A stretch of DNA of 64,000 nucleotides, from assembly GCF_011044175.1 (NCBI RefSeq), contig NZ_CP049057.1, forward strand, positions 2,123,501 to 2,187,500. The letters run 5' to 3'. This stretch comes from Rasiella rasia. Its GTDB lineage: Bacteria > Bacteroidota > Bacteroidia > Flavobacteriales > Flavobacteriaceae. The notes under the pieces were generated by a model. The model searched no databases and was not told where the DNA came from. It saw only the letters and a list, made by a program, of their open reading frames with translations. Of the stretch, positions 16,536 through 27,116 are shown one piece after another. Position numbers and translations under genes: made by a program. Numbering within the stretch: position 1 is the first letter of the stretch; every line of letters begins with the position of its first letter.

Positions 16536-16599
16536 CATCGTGTCGCCATTTAGGTATGGCCATTTATACTTTATCATAAGCTTTATAAAGCAAAAAAAA

Positions 16600-16620
16600 A
16601 GCCACTCGTTAAGAGTGGCT
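16600..16620 (-). terminator. Intrinsic terminator of sodA
   Basis: An 8-bp perfect stem AGCCACTC/GAGTGGCT with a 5-nt loop is followed on the minus strand by a run of nine T. It lies 23 bp after the sodA stop. Confidence 0.88.
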
Positions 16621-16643
16621 TTCTAATTTTTAGCTTTAAACAA

Positions 16644-17252
16644 TTACTTGTTCTCTGCATATCTTCTTGACACCTCATCCCAGTTAATTACATTAAAGAA
16701 TGCTTCAACATAATCTGGACGTCTATTCTGATAATTTAAGTAATAGGCATGTTCCCATACATCCAATCCTAGAATTGGTGTTCCGCCACAGCCAACTCCT
16801 GGCATTAACGGATTATCTTGGTTTGGCGTGCTGCAAACGTCAACGTTTCCACCTTTGTGAACACATAGCCAAGCCCAACCAGAACCAAACTGTCCTCCGG
16901 CTGCCGAAGAAAATTTTGATTTAAAATCGGCAAAACTTCCAAATGCACTATTAATAGCACTTAAAAGTTCACCGGTTGGCTCTCCGCCGCCATCTGGAGA
17001 CATCACTTCCCAAAATAGGCTGTGATTGTAAAAACCGCCACCGTTGTTACGAACAGCTTTGTTGTCCATATCTAGATTCATAAGGATATTCTCGATGGTT
17101 TTACCTTTCATATCGGTTCCATCAATAGCTGCATTTAGCTTATTTGTATATCCTTGATGATGCTTACCATGGTGAATTTTCATGGTTTGTTCGTCTATAT
17201 GTGGTGCCAACGCATCGTGAGCGTATTTTAATTGTGGTAATTCAAATGACAT
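16644..17252 (-). CDS. sodA: Superoxide dismutase (Fe/Mn type)
   Basis: The start [15 protein letters not shown] at 17252 gives 202 aa, normal for the family; the longer frame upstream has no SOD-like residues. Metal ligands are His27 in [10 protein letters not shown], His in [10 protein letters not shown], and Asp and His in [17 protein letters not shown]. It converts superoxide to oxygen and peroxide in the cytoplasm. Whether it is Mn or Fe loaded is not certain; the Mn-type symbol is used by convention. It is divergent from the addA-like gene. Confidence 0.95.
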   Translation of the reverse strand: MSFELPQLKYAHDALAPHIDEQTMKIHHGKHHQGYTNKLNAAIDGTDMKGKTIENILMNLDMDNKAVRNNGGGFYNHSLFWEVMSPDGGGEPTGELLSAINSAFGSFADFKSKFSSAAGGQFGSGWAWLCVHKGGNVDVCSTPNQDNPLMPGVGCGGTPILGLDVWEHAYYLNYQNRRPDYVEAFFNVINWDEVSRRYAENK

Positions 17253-17412
17253 AATTATTGCTTTTTGGTTACTATAAAATTTTAAAGTATAAAGGTACGT
17301 ATTACAAAAGGTATTAAATGTTATAAAACTTATAAGATTTTTATGGGTGTATAGATAGAACAAATACGACCCTTCTACCCACATTAATTTGTACTTTTAT
17401 AAAAAATAGCTT

Positions 17413-20400
17413 TTGGAAATTTCAGCACCTATTACCATATACAATGCTTCTGCCGGTAGCGGAAAAACTTTTACCCTGGTTCAACTGTTCTTAGAAAAGC
17501 TGCTTAGTTCTGGCAATCCCGACGCCTATAAGAACTTTTTGGCTATTACGTTTACCAACAAGGCCGTAGCAGAAATGAAAAAACGTATCATAGATACGCT
17601 TGTAAGCTTTTCCGAAGAAGAAAGCTTTACAAACCCGCCTAAAATGCTTCAAAAAATTGCCAAAAGAACTGAAATTTCTATCGAAACACTTCAGCTTAGA
17701 GCAAAAAAGTCGTTAAAACATCTTTTACATAATTATGCCCAATTTAGTGTTGAAACCATAGACCATTTTAATCATAGATTGATTAGAACTTTTGCAAGAG
17801 ATTTAAAACTTCCGGCCCATTTTGAAGTGAGCTTAGATGTTCCTTTACTCCTGTCTGAAGCTGTAGACAATCTTATTAACAAGGCAGGTGAAGACATGGA
17901 AATAACAAAAGTGCTAGTAGCATTTGCACTACACAAAACAGATGAAGATAAATCATGGGATATTGCATACGACTTACTAACTACTGCCTCGTTGTTGCTG
18001 AATGAGAATGACGCAGCGTATTTACAACAATTTAAGACCACAACCTTAACCGATTTTCAAACGCTTAAAGCAACACTTACTAAAAAACGTAACAGTCATT
18101 TCGCCACATTAAAAGACCTAGCGAAAAACACCTTGCAAATCATTGAAGAGGCTGGTCTAGAGAAAACAGATTTTAATGGTGGCTCTAGAGCTTATTTTCC
18201 AAGTTATCTCGAAAAAATAGCCAACGAAAACCTATCTGTTGCTTTCGGTGCTGCATGGCAAAGTAGTATGGGAGAGAAGCCTATGTATCCCAAATCAAAA
18301 ACAACCGATGCGATTGCTCAAACTATCGATGCACTTACAGATCAATTTGTTGCTGTGTTTTTACAATCTAAAGAATTGGTCGTAGAAATTAAGTTACTAG
18401 ACAACATTCTTAAAAACCTCACCCCCTTGTCTGTAATCAATTTAGTGCAACTGGAATTGCAAAACTTAAAAGAGGAACAGAACGTCCTTCCTATTTCAGA
18501 ATTTAACGCTTTGATTAATGAAGAAATAAAAGATCAACCAGCTCCTTTTATTTATGAACGACTAGGAGACAGGTATCGGCATTTTTTTATAGATGAATTT
18601 CAAGACACATCGCTATTACAATGGCAAAATTTAATTCCACTTATAGACAATGCAGTTTCTCAAGAGTACGAAGGCACAAGCCCAGGTAGCGTTTTATTAG
18701 TAGGAGATGCCAAACAAGCTATTTATAGATGGCGGGGGGGCTTACCAGAGCAATTTATTGATTTATACAGCAAGAAAGCTGTTCCGTTTTCGAACACAAA
18801 TGTGGCAATAGAGAACCTAGATACCAATTGGCGTAGCCATGAGCAAATAGTCTCTTTTAATAATTCTTTTTTTAGCTTTCTTGCCAATAGATTTGGAAAT
18901 TCGATGCATCAAAATTTATACGAAATTGGTAATCGGCAAAAGACCAATTCGAAATCTGAAGGCTACGTTCAATTAGAATTTATAACCGCGGCAGATAAAG
19001 AAGACGCTAACGAGCAATACGGGCGATGTGTTTTAAACACCATACAAAACCTAACAGCTGGCAAGTACGCACCAGAAGATATTTGCATTTTAACGAGAAC
19101 CAAAAAAGATGGTGTTGCTATTAGTACTTACTTAATGGAGGCTGGCATTCATGTGGTCTCTGCAGAAACACTTCTAGTAAATTCTTCGGCACTCGTACAG
19201 TTTTTAGTAAACGGACTTACACTCGCGCTATACCCAGATAATGATATGGTGAAGGTGAGTTGGCTAGATTTTTTACACGGTCATTTTAATATTCCTACAG
19301 CCAAACATGATTTTTTAGAAGCTTGTCTTTCAAAGAACGACACTTCCTTAAATGAGCTACTTAGCGAGTACCAAATAACGGTTAATCTCGCCACGCTCAC
19401 TACATTGTCTCTGTATCAAGCATTTGAATATCTTATTAAACAAAGTAAGCTTTATACAGTTGCAGATGCATATCTCTTTGCCTTTATGGATATAGTCTTG
19501 GAGTTTGAAACACAACCTCAGGCAAGTAAGCTTAATTTCTTAGACTACTGGGAGTCGAAAAAAGAGAAAGCCAGTATTCCTTCAGAAGGTATGAAAGATG
19601 CCGTTACTGTAATGACAATTCACAAAAGTAAAGGTCTAGAATTTCCGATAGTATTATATCCATACGCCAACACAAAGCTATATGCAGAACAAAATGCCAA
19701 GGCTTGGTTTCCTTTAAATGAAGGTGGTTTTGGTGATGCCCTGATTAATTTCTCCAAAGAAGTAGAACATTTTGGTGCTGTAGGTCAGGCGCTTTTTTCA
19801 GACAGACGAAACACCCTAGAATTAGACAACATTAATTTGTTATACGTTGTTCTTACACGTGCTGTAGAACAACTATATGTTTACTCTGAAATTCCCTCAA
19901 AAATATCTATTGAGCAACCTGACGACTTTAGGCAGCTTCTCATTGCCTATTTATCGGCAAATAACCTTTGGAACCCAGATCAATTACGCTATTCATTTGG
20001 CGATTTTAAAGCCACTTGCAACCTTGCTTCCAAAGAAAAGAAACGTGACGAAGTTGTAGTAGTAACACCTAGCTATATTTCTTCTAGCCCAGAAGAGCAT
20101 CAATTGAGAATCGCCAGTTCTGAAGCATCTCTTTGGCAAACAGATGCAGAAGCGGCTATTGACTTAGGGAATCTTGTTCATGATACTATGGAGCATATTC
20201 GTACTAAAAATGATATTAAAACTGTTTTCGCATCATATAGAGAAAGGGCACTTTATCCTGAAGACACCATAACTTATCTTGAAAGTGTTGTGGTAAATAT
20301 TGTACAGCATCCAGATGTTATGCATTTGTTCTCAGACGAACTAACGCCAAGCAGTATTATAAATGAGCGCGATATTGTAACTAGTACTCAAGAACTGTTG

Positions 20401-20592
20401 CGCCCAGATAGGCTCAATTTTTTTGATGATAATACGGTAACTATAACCGACTATAAAACAGGTACAGAAAATACAAAACACAATCGGCAGCTCGAAATAT
20501 ATGGTAAAACCTTACAAGATATGGGCTATGAGATTGCTGAAAAAATTCTAATTTATAGTCATGGCGCTTCAATTTCCATAAATAAAATTTAA
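17413..20592 (+). CDS. AddA/RexA-like UvrD helicase-nuclease
   Basis: The 1059-aa protein starts at a TTG (17413) and shows superfamily 1 helicase motifs: ASAGSGKT (12-19), TFTNKAVAEMK, FIDEFQDTS, LLVGDAKQAIYRWRGG, NWRSH, VMTIHKSKGLEFP and LLYVVLTRA. The C-terminus holds a RecB-type nuclease (LGNLVHDTMEHI, then ITDYKTG and QLEIYGKTL). It should process double-strand DNA ends for recombination together with the partner encoded at 23416-26136. The two are split here by kbl and an ompA-type gene. Confidence 0.88.
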   Translation: MEISAPITIYNASAGSGKTFTLVQLFLEKLLSSGNPDAYKNFLAITFTNKAVAEMKKRIIDTLVSFSEEESFTNPPKMLQKIAKRTEISIETLQLRAKKSLKHLLHNYAQFSVETIDHFNHRLIRTFARDLKLPAHFEVSLDVPLLLSEAVDNLINKAGEDMEITKVLVAFALHKTDEDKSWDIAYDLLTTASLLLNENDAAYLQQFKTTTLTDFQTLKATLTKKRNSHFATLKDLAKNTLQIIEEAGLEKTDFNGGSRAYFPSYLEKIANENLSVAFGAAWQSSMGEKPMYPKSKTTDAIAQTIDALTDQFVAVFLQSKELVVEIKLLDNILKNLTPLSVINLVQLELQNLKEEQNVLPISEFNALINEEIKDQPAPFIYERLGDRYRHFFIDEFQDTSLLQWQNLIPLIDNAVSQEYEGTSPGSVLLVGDAKQAIYRWRGGLPEQFIDLYSKKAVPFSNTNVAIENLDTNWRSHEQIVSFNNSFFSFLANRFGNSMHQNLYEIGNRQKTNSKSEGYVQLEFITAADKEDANEQYGRCVLNTIQNLTAGKYAPEDICILTRTKKDGVAISTYLMEAGIHVVSAETLLVNSSALVQFLVNGLTLALYPDNDMVKVSWLDFLHGHFNIPTAKHDFLEACLSKNDTSLNELLSEYQITVNLATLTTLSLYQAFEYLIKQSKLYTVADAYLFAFMDIVLEFETQPQASKLNFLDYWESKKEKASIPSEGMKDAVTVMTIHKSKGLEFPIVLYPYANTKLYAEQNAKAWFPLNEGGFGDALINFSKEVEHFGAVGQALFSDRRNTLELDNINLLYVVLTRAVEQLYVYSEIPSKISIEQPDDFRQLLIAYLSANNLWNPDQLRYSFGDFKATCNLASKEKKRDEVVVVTPSYISSSPEEHQLRIASSEASLWQTDAEAAIDLGNLVHDTMEHIRTKNDIKTVFASYRERALYPEDTITYLESVVVNIVQHPDVMHLFSDELTPSSIINERDIVTSTQELLRPDRLNFFDDNTVTITDYKTGTENTKHNRQLEIYGKTLQDMGYEIAEKILIYSHGASISINKI

Positions 20593-20620
20593 CTTTGACA
20601 CCTCATAAAACCAAACCGAG

Positions 20621-21820
20621 ATGTACGGAAAAATTAAAGAACATTTACAGCAAGAACTTCAGGAAATAAAGGATAATGGATTGTTCAAAAAAGAACGCAT
20701 TATTACTTCTCCTCAGGGTGCAGCAATTAAGATTTCAACAGGAGAAGAAGTGATTAACTTTTGTTCTAACAACTATTTAGGGCTTTCTTCCAACAAAGAA
20801 GTAATACAAGCTGCAAAAGATGCTATGGACACGCACGGGTTTGGAATGTCGTCGGTTCGTTTTATCTGCGGAACTCAAGATATTCACAAAGATTTGGAAG
20901 CAAGCATTGCTTCTTATTATCAAACAGAAGATACCATTTTATATGCTGCGGCTTTTGATGCAAATGGTGGTGTTTTTGAACCATTGCTTACAGCCGAAGA
21001 TGCCATAATTTCAGATTCGCTAAATCACGCGTCTATAATAGATGGTGTGCGTCTGTGCAAAGCAGCGCGCTACCGATATGAAAACAGCAACATGGAAGCC
21101 TTGGAAGAGCAACTTATTGCTGCCAACGAAAATGGTGCTCGATTTAAAATTATTGTAACAGACGGAGTCTTTTCTATGGATGGTATTGTGGCTCCTTTAG
21201 ATAAAATTTGCGATTTAGCTGATAAATACGATGCCTTGGTTATGATAGATGAATGTCATGCAGCAGGTTTTATTGGGGAGACAGGACGCGGAACCCTTGA
21301 AGAAAAAGGGGTGATGGGCAGAATAGACATTATAACAGGAACCTTAGGAAAGGCGCTTGGCGGAGCAATGGGAGGATATACTACCGGGAAAAAAGAAATT
21401 ATTGAATTATTAAGACAACGTTCAAGACCGTACTTATTCTCTAACTCACTTGCCCCTGCCATTGTAGGAGCATCTATTAAGGTATTTGAAATGCTTGCAA
21501 CAGATACGTCTCTTCGCGATAAACTAGAAAAGAACACCGCTTACTTTAAAGAAGGTATGAAAGCTGCTGGTTTTGATATTGTTGAAGGAGACTCTGCAAT
21601 TGTTCCGGTAATGTTATACGATGCGAAACTCTCGCAGGAAATGGCCGATTTACTTCTTGAAGAAGGAATCTACGTTATAGGGTTCTTTTATCCAGTTGTA
21701 CCAAAGGGGAAAGCGAGAATTCGTGTGCAATTATCTGCTGCTCATGAGAAAGTACATATAGATAAGGCCATTGCTGCCTTCACAAAAGTAGGGCTAAATT
21801 TAGGGGTCATTACCCAATAG
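20621..21820 (+). CDS. kbl: Glycine C-acetyltransferase (2-amino-3-ketobutyrate CoA ligase)
   Basis: The 399-aa PLP enzyme cleaves 2-amino-3-ketobutyrate with CoA to glycine and acetyl-CoA in threonine breakdown. Features of alpha-oxoamine synthases are present: [38 protein letters not shown] and the Schiff-base lysine Lys244 in [15 protein letters not shown]. Length equals the E. coli enzyme. It begins 28 bp after the addA-like gene. No tdh is nearby. Serine palmitoyltransferase-type relatives are an alternative, but the overall match is to Kbl. Confidence 0.92.
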   Translation: MYGKIKEHLQQELQEIKDNGLFKKERIITSPQGAAIKISTGEEVINFCSNNYLGLSSNKEVIQAAKDAMDTHGFGMSSVRFICGTQDIHKDLEASIASYYQTEDTILYAAAFDANGGVFEPLLTAEDAIISDSLNHASIIDGVRLCKAARYRYENSNMEALEEQLIAANENGARFKIIVTDGVFSMDGIVAPLDKICDLADKYDALVMIDECHAAGFIGETGRGTLEEKGVMGRIDIITGTLGKALGGAMGGYTTGKKEIIELLRQRSRPYLFSNSLAPAIVGASIKVFEMLATDTSLRDKLEKNTAYFKEGMKAAGFDIVEGDSAIVPVMLYDAKLSQEMADLLLEEGIYVIGFFYPVVPKGKARIRVQLSAAHEKVHIDKAIAAFTKVGLNLGVITQ

Positions 21821-21878
21821 CTAACACAGAATAAGAAGCTAGCCTATTGCATTTCGGAAAAATTTAGTAGATTTGCTT

Positions 21879-21908
21879 TTGTTTATAAGTTGTAACAACT
21901 TACTTTTG
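21879..21908 (+). promoter_or_regulatory. Promoter of the OmpA-family gene
   Basis: TTG (21879-21881), a 19-bp spacer and TACTTTTG (21901-21908) fit the Bacteroidota promoter TTG-N17-23-TAnnTTTG. The leader to the ATG at 21942 is about 28 nt and A-rich, as in strongly expressed genes of this phylum. Confidence 0.65.
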
Positions 21909-21941
21909 TTCCATTAACACTTAAAAATTAAACAATCGAAT

Positions 21942-23348
21942 ATGAAACATCTTAACAGTATTTTAGTTGCTGCGCTCCTTATCATCGGGGTTGGTGCAGC
22001 TAACGCACAGGACGAAAACAATCCTTGGGCAGTTGGTGCCGGTATGAACGCAGTAGACGTTTTTCCAGTAGGAATTGAAGACGAGGGCAGGTTTCCAGCC
22101 AGAAGCGCAGACTTCCAAGAAATTAAAGGAGAATTTGGAGACGAATACTTCAATGCGAATGACCACTGGAACATCTTACCTTCAGTATCTAGAGTATCTG
22201 TAGGTAGATATATAGGTAGCGGATTCTCTTTTACAGGAGTTGGTACTATCAACAAAATTAACAAGTTAGGTGATACCAGAGCTGACGATTTAACGTACTA
22301 CGGTCTTGATGGTGAAATTAAATATAGCTTAAGAGATCTAATTAACGGCCCAGGTGGATGGTTTGATCCATCTCTTGGTGTTGGTGGTGGTTACACTTGG
22401 ATAGACGATATCGGATTTGGAACTGCAAACGGTATTGCAAATGTTCGTTTTTGGTTAGGTGAAAACTTTGCCTTTGACGTACAGTCTACTTACAAGCACG
22501 CTTTCGAAGACACTTATGGAGTTAAGCACTTTCAGCACTCTGCTGGATTTATGTTTAAGTTTGGTGGAAAAGATACTGATGGTGACGGTATCTACGACGT
22601 AGATGATGAGTGTCCAGAAACACCAGGTCTTCCAGAATTTAACGGATGTCCTGATACAGACGGTGACGGAATCGAAGATAGAAACGATGCTTGTCCAAAC
22701 ACACCTGGTTTAGCTGAATTCAACGGTTGTCCTGATACAGACGGTGATGGTATTCCTGATCCTCAAGATGCTTGTCCAACAGTAGCTGGTCTTGCTTCAA
22801 TGAACGGATGTCCTGATGCTGATGGTGATGGTATTACCGATGCTGAAGATGCTTGTCCTAACGAGGCTGGTCCTAAGGCTAACAATGGTTGTCCTTACCA
22901 AGATCGTGATGGTGACGGTGTATTAGACAAAGATGATGAGTGTCCAGATGTTCCTGGAACTGTAGCTAACAATGGTTGCCCAGAAGTAACTATTGAAATT
23001 ATCAACCAATTGAATGAGTACTCTAAAACTATCTTATTCGATTACGATAAAGCGACAATCCGTCAAGAGTCTTACTCTGCATTACAGAGTATTTCTGATA
23101 TCATGAAAGAATACTCAACTGCTAACTTCCACATTGAAGGGCACACAGATGATAGAGGTAGAGATGCTTATAACATGGATCTTTCTAAGAGACGTGCTGC
23201 ATCTGTAAGAGAATACCTTACAACTAAAGGTATCCCTTCTAATAGGTTGACTTCAGAAGGATACGGTGAAAGCCGTCCAATTGCTACAAACAAAACTGCA
23301 GCAGGAAGACAACAAAACAGACGTGTTGAAATCTCTTTGAAGAAATAA
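21942..23348 (+). CDS. OmpA family outer-membrane protein with thrombospondin type 3 repeats
   Basis: The 468-aa protein has a signal peptide ending GAANAQ, then an eight-strand-like beta-barrel region (about 20-205), five to six calcium-binding TSP3 repeats of the DTDGDGIxDxxDxCP type (about 210-345), and an OmpA C-terminal domain (about 352-468: [38 protein letters not shown]) that binds peptidoglycan. It links the outer membrane to the wall. Codon use is biased to preferred codons, consistent with high expression. It has its own promoter and terminator between the two recombination genes. Confidence 0.94.
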   Translation: MKHLNSILVAALLIIGVGAANAQDENNPWAVGAGMNAVDVFPVGIEDEGRFPARSADFQEIKGEFGDEYFNANDHWNILPSVSRVSVGRYIGSGFSFTGVGTINKINKLGDTRADDLTYYGLDGEIKYSLRDLINGPGGWFDPSLGVGGGYTWIDDIGFGTANGIANVRFWLGENFAFDVQSTYKHAFEDTYGVKHFQHSAGFMFKFGGKDTDGDGIYDVDDECPETPGLPEFNGCPDTDGDGIEDRNDACPNTPGLAEFNGCPDTDGDGIPDPQDACPTVAGLASMNGCPDADGDGITDAEDACPNEAGPKANNGCPYQDRDGDGVLDKDDECPDVPGTVANNGCPEVTIEIINQLNEYSKTILFDYDKATIRQESYSALQSISDIMKEYSTANFHIEGHTDDRGRDAYNMDLSKRRAASVREYLTTKGIPSNRLTSEGYGESRPIATNKTAAGRQQNRRVEISLKK

Positions 23349-23374
23349 GAAACACACTAAAATAAATTACCGAG

Positions 23375-23410
23375 AAACGCCTCCTTTTTAAGGGGGCGTT
23401 TCTTATTTTT
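23375..23410 (+). terminator. Intrinsic terminator after the OmpA-family gene
   Basis: The stem GAAACGCCTCC pairs with GGGGGCGTTTC (23375-23385 with 23393-23403) and is followed by TTATTTTT. The next ATG is only 6 bp away. Confidence 0.85.
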
Positions 23411-23415
23411 AGGGT

Positions 23416-26136
23416 ATGCTTACTTTCCTAGAAGAAACCTTAGAACATATACAGAAAACCCATCAGAATCTATCTGATGCTGTTTTTATACTTCCAAGTA
23501 AACGAGCGGGTGGCTTTCTCAAAAACTACCTTCGGAAAACAGCAACATCAACACAATTTCTTCCAAAGATTAGCAGCATTGAAGACCTAATTCAAGAACT
23601 ATCTGGGCTGCAAATTATAGACACTACAGAACTACTTTTTAAAAGCTACGAAGTTTACAAGAAGACTTCTTCCTTTAAAGAGAAAGAAAGTTTCGATCAA
23701 TACGCAGGATGGGCCACAACACTTTTAAATGATTTTAATGAAGTTGACAGACACCTTGTAGATACACAACAGTTTTTTGACTATCTAGGAAGTATAAAAG
23801 CATTAGAGCGCTGGAATGTTACCTCACAAAAAACACATTTTTTAGAAAACTATGTGACCTTCTGGAAGAGCCTTCCACTTTTCTACGAAAATCTAAAAGC
23901 TTATCTCATTGAGAACGGTGTTGCCTACCAAGGACTTGTCTACAGAGAAGCTGTGGTTGCCATAGAACATTACTTACACGTAAATGCGCAACAACAGCAT
24001 TATTTTATAGGTTTTAACGCCCTTAATGTGGCCGAGCAACAAATTATTCAGGCATTCTTAGAAAATGGAAATTCAGAAGTGTATTGGGATGCAGAACGGT
24101 CCTTTGTAGAAGATGCTGCGCATAGTGCTTCTTTGTTTTTTAGACGCTATACGAAGCAATGGAAATACTTTCAGCAAAACAATCCTCAGTTTATATCTGA
24201 AAATTTCTCGGGTAGAAAACATATTAATTTTGTTGCTTGTCAGAAAAACGTTTCGCAATTAAAATATGTCGGTGAGTTATTAGCTAAATTTTCAGAAGAA
24301 AAACTAAAAAACACCGCTATCGTTCTAGCCGACGAAACATTATTATTACCCTTACTACATTCTTTACCGCAAAATGTGATACACGTAAACGTAACTATGG
24401 GAGCTTCTCTCAAAACGTTTCCAGTAACTGTATTTTTTGAATCCTTGCTAGCGGTACAGAGCAAAAATAATTCGACATATTATTACAAAGATATTCTCAA
24501 GATTATTGGGCACCCTGTCGCTTCCAAATTGATTGTTAGCAAGAAAATTATAGCAGCAATTTCAGAAGAAAATAGAAGTCATTATAGCTTAGCACAACTA
24601 TTAGACATTGTTGAACAGCAGGATAAAGAAATTGTTACTACCCTTTTCAATTCCTTCGATGATAGCCCTAAAAAGGCACTCGTCGCATGTGAATTCCTCT
24701 TACAGAAATTAAAAGGTGTTATTGAAAAAAGATCGCTAGAAAATGTAGTGCTATTCGAGCTACATGGCATCTTTACTAATCTACAATCGTTAGAGGCTAA
24801 GTTTGACCATTTGGCATCGCTTGGAGCGCTACAAGAGCTTTTCTTAGAGCTAATAGCAACCACTACCATAGATTTCAAAGGAGATGCGTACGAAGGATTA
24901 CAAGTGATGGGTGTTTTAGAAACAAGGGTACTTGATTTTGAGAACGTTGTTTTGCTTTCGGTTAACGAAGGAATACTTCCCGCAGGAAAATCGAACTCGT
25001 CATATATCACTTACGATTTAAAGAAACAGTTTAATCTTCCTCTTTTTACAGAAAAGGATGCCATTTACACCTATCATTTTTATCATATGTTGCATAGGGC
25101 CAAAGAAGTGACCATGTGCTACACAAACACTTCAGAAGGTTTGAATAGTGGTGAAAAAAGCCGTTTCCTCTTACAATTAGAAATAGAAAAGCAAGCCCAG
25201 CACGTACATTCTAAATTTCAAGTAAGTCCAAGTCTTACTTTTTCAAGTGAAAGCTTAAAAACTATTTCAAAAACCGAATCGGTACAAAAACGTTTACAGG
25301 CTATTGCAGCCAAGGGGTTTTCGCCATCTGCACTCACTTCTTACATTAGAAATCCGATAGACTTTTATTACCAAAAGGTGTTGGGGATAAAAGAGCTGGA
25401 TGAAGTTGAAGAAACTGTTGCCTATAATACACTAGGGACTGTGGTTCATGACACCTTACAACATCTTTATGAACCGTATTGTGGCACAGAGCTTTCGTTG
25501 GAAATTCTAAAAAAATTGAAATCGCTTGCTTCAACTGAAGTCGCAAAACAATTCTCTAAAAGTTTTTCAGGCGGGGATATTTCCAAAGGGAAAAACTTAA
25601 TCATATTTGAAGTAGCAAAACGTTATGTACATAATCTTATCTCGCTTGATGAATCTGACCTTCAGAGCGGAAACACAATTAAAATAGAGCATATAGAAAG
25701 TAATCTTCGTGTACAATTACCAATTTCAGAACTCTCGTTTCCAGTTCATATTCATGGAAAAGTAGATAGGGTAGATAGTTTTAATGGCCAGCTACGAATT
25801 ATAGATTATAAAACGGGCAGTGTACATCAAGGCGACTTAGAGCTAGTTGATTGGTCTACGCTTAACCAAGATTATAAATTTAGTAAGGCTTTTCAAGTGC
25901 TCACATATGCATTAATGCTACATGAAAATCATGGTTTCACAAGCACTCAAGGTGGTATTATTTCATTTAAAAATATGCAAGGTGGATTTCTAAAGTTTTG
26001 CACTAAAGATTCTTCGAGAACTAAAAATTACAACATAACTGAAGACACCTTGCTGCTATTTAAGGAAGAATTAAAAAATTTAATTCTGGAGATTTGCAAC
26101 CTAGATACGCCCTTTACTGAAAAAGAGATTGATTAA
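23416..26136 (+). CDS. AddB-like PD-(D/E)XK nuclease, helicase-nuclease partner
   Basis: The 906-aa protein has an inactive helicase-like N-terminus (no Walker A; FILPSKRAGGFLKNYL replaces it), segments such as VMGVLETRVLDFENVVLLSV, and a C-terminal RecB-type nuclease (SALTSYIRNPIDFYY, LGTVVHDTLQHL, HIHGKVDRVD, RIIDYKTGSV, QVLTYALML). At the position where Fe-S AddB proteins have Cys (R-C-P), this one has Asn (RNP), so the iron-sulfur staple is probably absent. It should work with the AddA-like protein at 17413-20592 in end resection. The start ATG lies right after a terminator. Confidence 0.82.
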   Translation: MLTFLEETLEHIQKTHQNLSDAVFILPSKRAGGFLKNYLRKTATSTQFLPKISSIEDLIQELSGLQIIDTTELLFKSYEVYKKTSSFKEKESFDQYAGWATTLLNDFNEVDRHLVDTQQFFDYLGSIKALERWNVTSQKTHFLENYVTFWKSLPLFYENLKAYLIENGVAYQGLVYREAVVAIEHYLHVNAQQQHYFIGFNALNVAEQQIIQAFLENGNSEVYWDAERSFVEDAAHSASLFFRRYTKQWKYFQQNNPQFISENFSGRKHINFVACQKNVSQLKYVGELLAKFSEEKLKNTAIVLADETLLLPLLHSLPQNVIHVNVTMGASLKTFPVTVFFESLLAVQSKNNSTYYYKDILKIIGHPVASKLIVSKKIIAAISEENRSHYSLAQLLDIVEQQDKEIVTTLFNSFDDSPKKALVACEFLLQKLKGVIEKRSLENVVLFELHGIFTNLQSLEAKFDHLASLGALQELFLELIATTTIDFKGDAYEGLQVMGVLETRVLDFENVVLLSVNEGILPAGKSNSSYITYDLKKQFNLPLFTEKDAIYTYHFYHMLHRAKEVTMCYTNTSEGLNSGEKSRFLLQLEIEKQAQHVHSKFQVSPSLTFSSESLKTISKTESVQKRLQAIAAKGFSPSALTSYIRNPIDFYYQKVLGIKELDEVEETVAYNTLGTVVHDTLQHLYEPYCGTELSLEILKKLKSLASTEVAKQFSKSFSGGDISKGKNLIIFEVAKRYVHNLISLDESDLQSGNTIKIEHIESNLRVQLPISELSFPVHIHGKVDRVDSFNGQLRIIDYKTGSVHQGDLELVDWSTLNQDYKFSKAFQVLTYALMLHENHGFTSTQGGIISFKNMQGGFLKFCTKDSSRTKNYNITEDTLLLFKEELKNLILEICNLDTPFTEKEID

Positions 26137-26982
26137 ATGATTTGTAATAAAAACCAATTACTGCCTCAAGAAGGTAAGAAACCTATAGTATATGATGTGT
26201 TCTTTGAAGAAACAAAAACCCCTAAACCAATCGTTATTTTTTGTCACGGTTATAAAGGTTTTAAAGATTGGGGAGCTTGGAATCTAGTTGCTGAAAAATT
26301 TGCTGTTTCAGGTTTGTTTTTCATAAAATTTAATTTTTCTCACAATGGAGGCACGCCCCAACAGCCCGTAGATTTTCCAGACCTAGAGGCTTTTGCTCAA
26401 AATAACTACAGCAAAGAAAAAGATGATTTACAACGCATACTAGATTTTATAACGTTGTCAGAAAAATACAATGCAGAAATAGATACCAACGATATAACGG
26501 TGATAGGACATAGTCGCGGTGGTGGAATTGTTTTACTAAAAGCCGAAGAGAGTGATTTAATTTCGAAGGTAGTGACTTGGGCGGGTGTTAGCGATTATAA
26601 AGTAAGGTTTCAAGAAGGTTCTGAGAGTTTTAAAGCCTGGAAAGAAACTGGGCGCACCTTTGTAGAGAACGGGCGTACCAAACAGCAAATGCCACACGAT
26701 TGGCAGTTTTATGAAGACTTTAAACACAATGAACATAGACTTACTATTAGTAGGGCTGTAAAAGCACTTGACAAACCATTGTTATTAATTCATGGCAGTG
26801 AAGACCCTACAGTTTTACCAGAAGAAGCGGCACAGCTCCACCGTTGGAATAAGAATTCTGACTTGGTGATTATTGAAGGTGCAGATCATGTTTTTAATGC
26901 CAGACATCCATGGAGTAAAAAAAAATTGCCTGAAAATCTTCAGTATGTAGTAGCGACAACAATTGAGTTTGTAAAAAAATAA
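26137..26982 (+). CDS. Alpha/beta hydrolase
   Basis: The 281-aa protein has the oxyanion region IVIFCHGYKGFKDWG, nucleophile elbow VIGHSRGGGIVLL (Ser), an acid in LLIHGSEDPTVLPEE, and a catalytic His in EGADHVFNARHPW. No signal peptide is present, so it is cytoplasmic. The substrate is unknown; such proteins are often esterases or dipeptidyl-peptidase-like. Its ATG follows directly on the TAA of the AddB-like gene with no spacing, so they form one transcription unit. A bidirectional hairpin follows the stop. Confidence 0.85.
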   Translation: MICNKNQLLPQEGKKPIVYDVFFEETKTPKPIVIFCHGYKGFKDWGAWNLVAEKFAVSGLFFIKFNFSHNGGTPQQPVDFPDLEAFAQNNYSKEKDDLQRILDFITLSEKYNAEIDTNDITVIGHSRGGGIVLLKAEESDLISKVVTWAGVSDYKVRFQEGSESFKAWKETGRTFVENGRTKQQMPHDWQFYEDFKHNEHRLTISRAVKALDKPLLLIHGSEDPTVLPEEAAQLHRWNKNSDLVIIEGADHVFNARHPWSKKKLPENLQYVVATTIEFVKK

Positions 26983-27012
26983 AAAAGGACAAACCACAAA
27001 GCTTGTCCTTTT
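26983..27012. terminator. Bidirectional terminator between the hydrolase gene and tRNA-Ala
   Basis: A 10-bp stem AAAAGGACAA/TTGTCCTTTT spans 26983-26992 and 27003-27012. It gives T runs in both directions and can end the hydrolase mRNA and the minus-strand tRNA transcript. Confidence 0.8.
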
Positions 27013-27015
27013 CTG

Positions 27016-27089
27016 TGGAGAATATCGGAGTCGAACCGATGACCTTTTGGCTGCCAGCCAAACGCTCTAGCCAGCTGAGCTAATCCCCC
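27016..27089 (-). tRNA. tRNA-Ala (anticodon GGC)
   Basis: The 74-nt cloverleaf on the minus strand has a 7-bp acceptor stem GGGGGAT/ATTCTCC, D stem GCTC/GAGC, anticodon stem TTTGG/CCAAA with loop CTGGCAG (anticodon GGC), and T arm ATCGG-TTCGACT-CCGAT. The terminal CCA is not encoded. It lies 27 bp after the universal stress protein gene in the same direction. Confidence 0.95.
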
Positions 27090-27116
27090 ATTTGGGTTAC
27101 GAATATACCAAAAATA

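Noticed and set aside
16644-17384. Longer N-terminus of superoxide dismutase
   Set aside because: The 44 extra residues are unlike any SOD and lie in the intergenic promoter region; the start at 17252 gives the family length.
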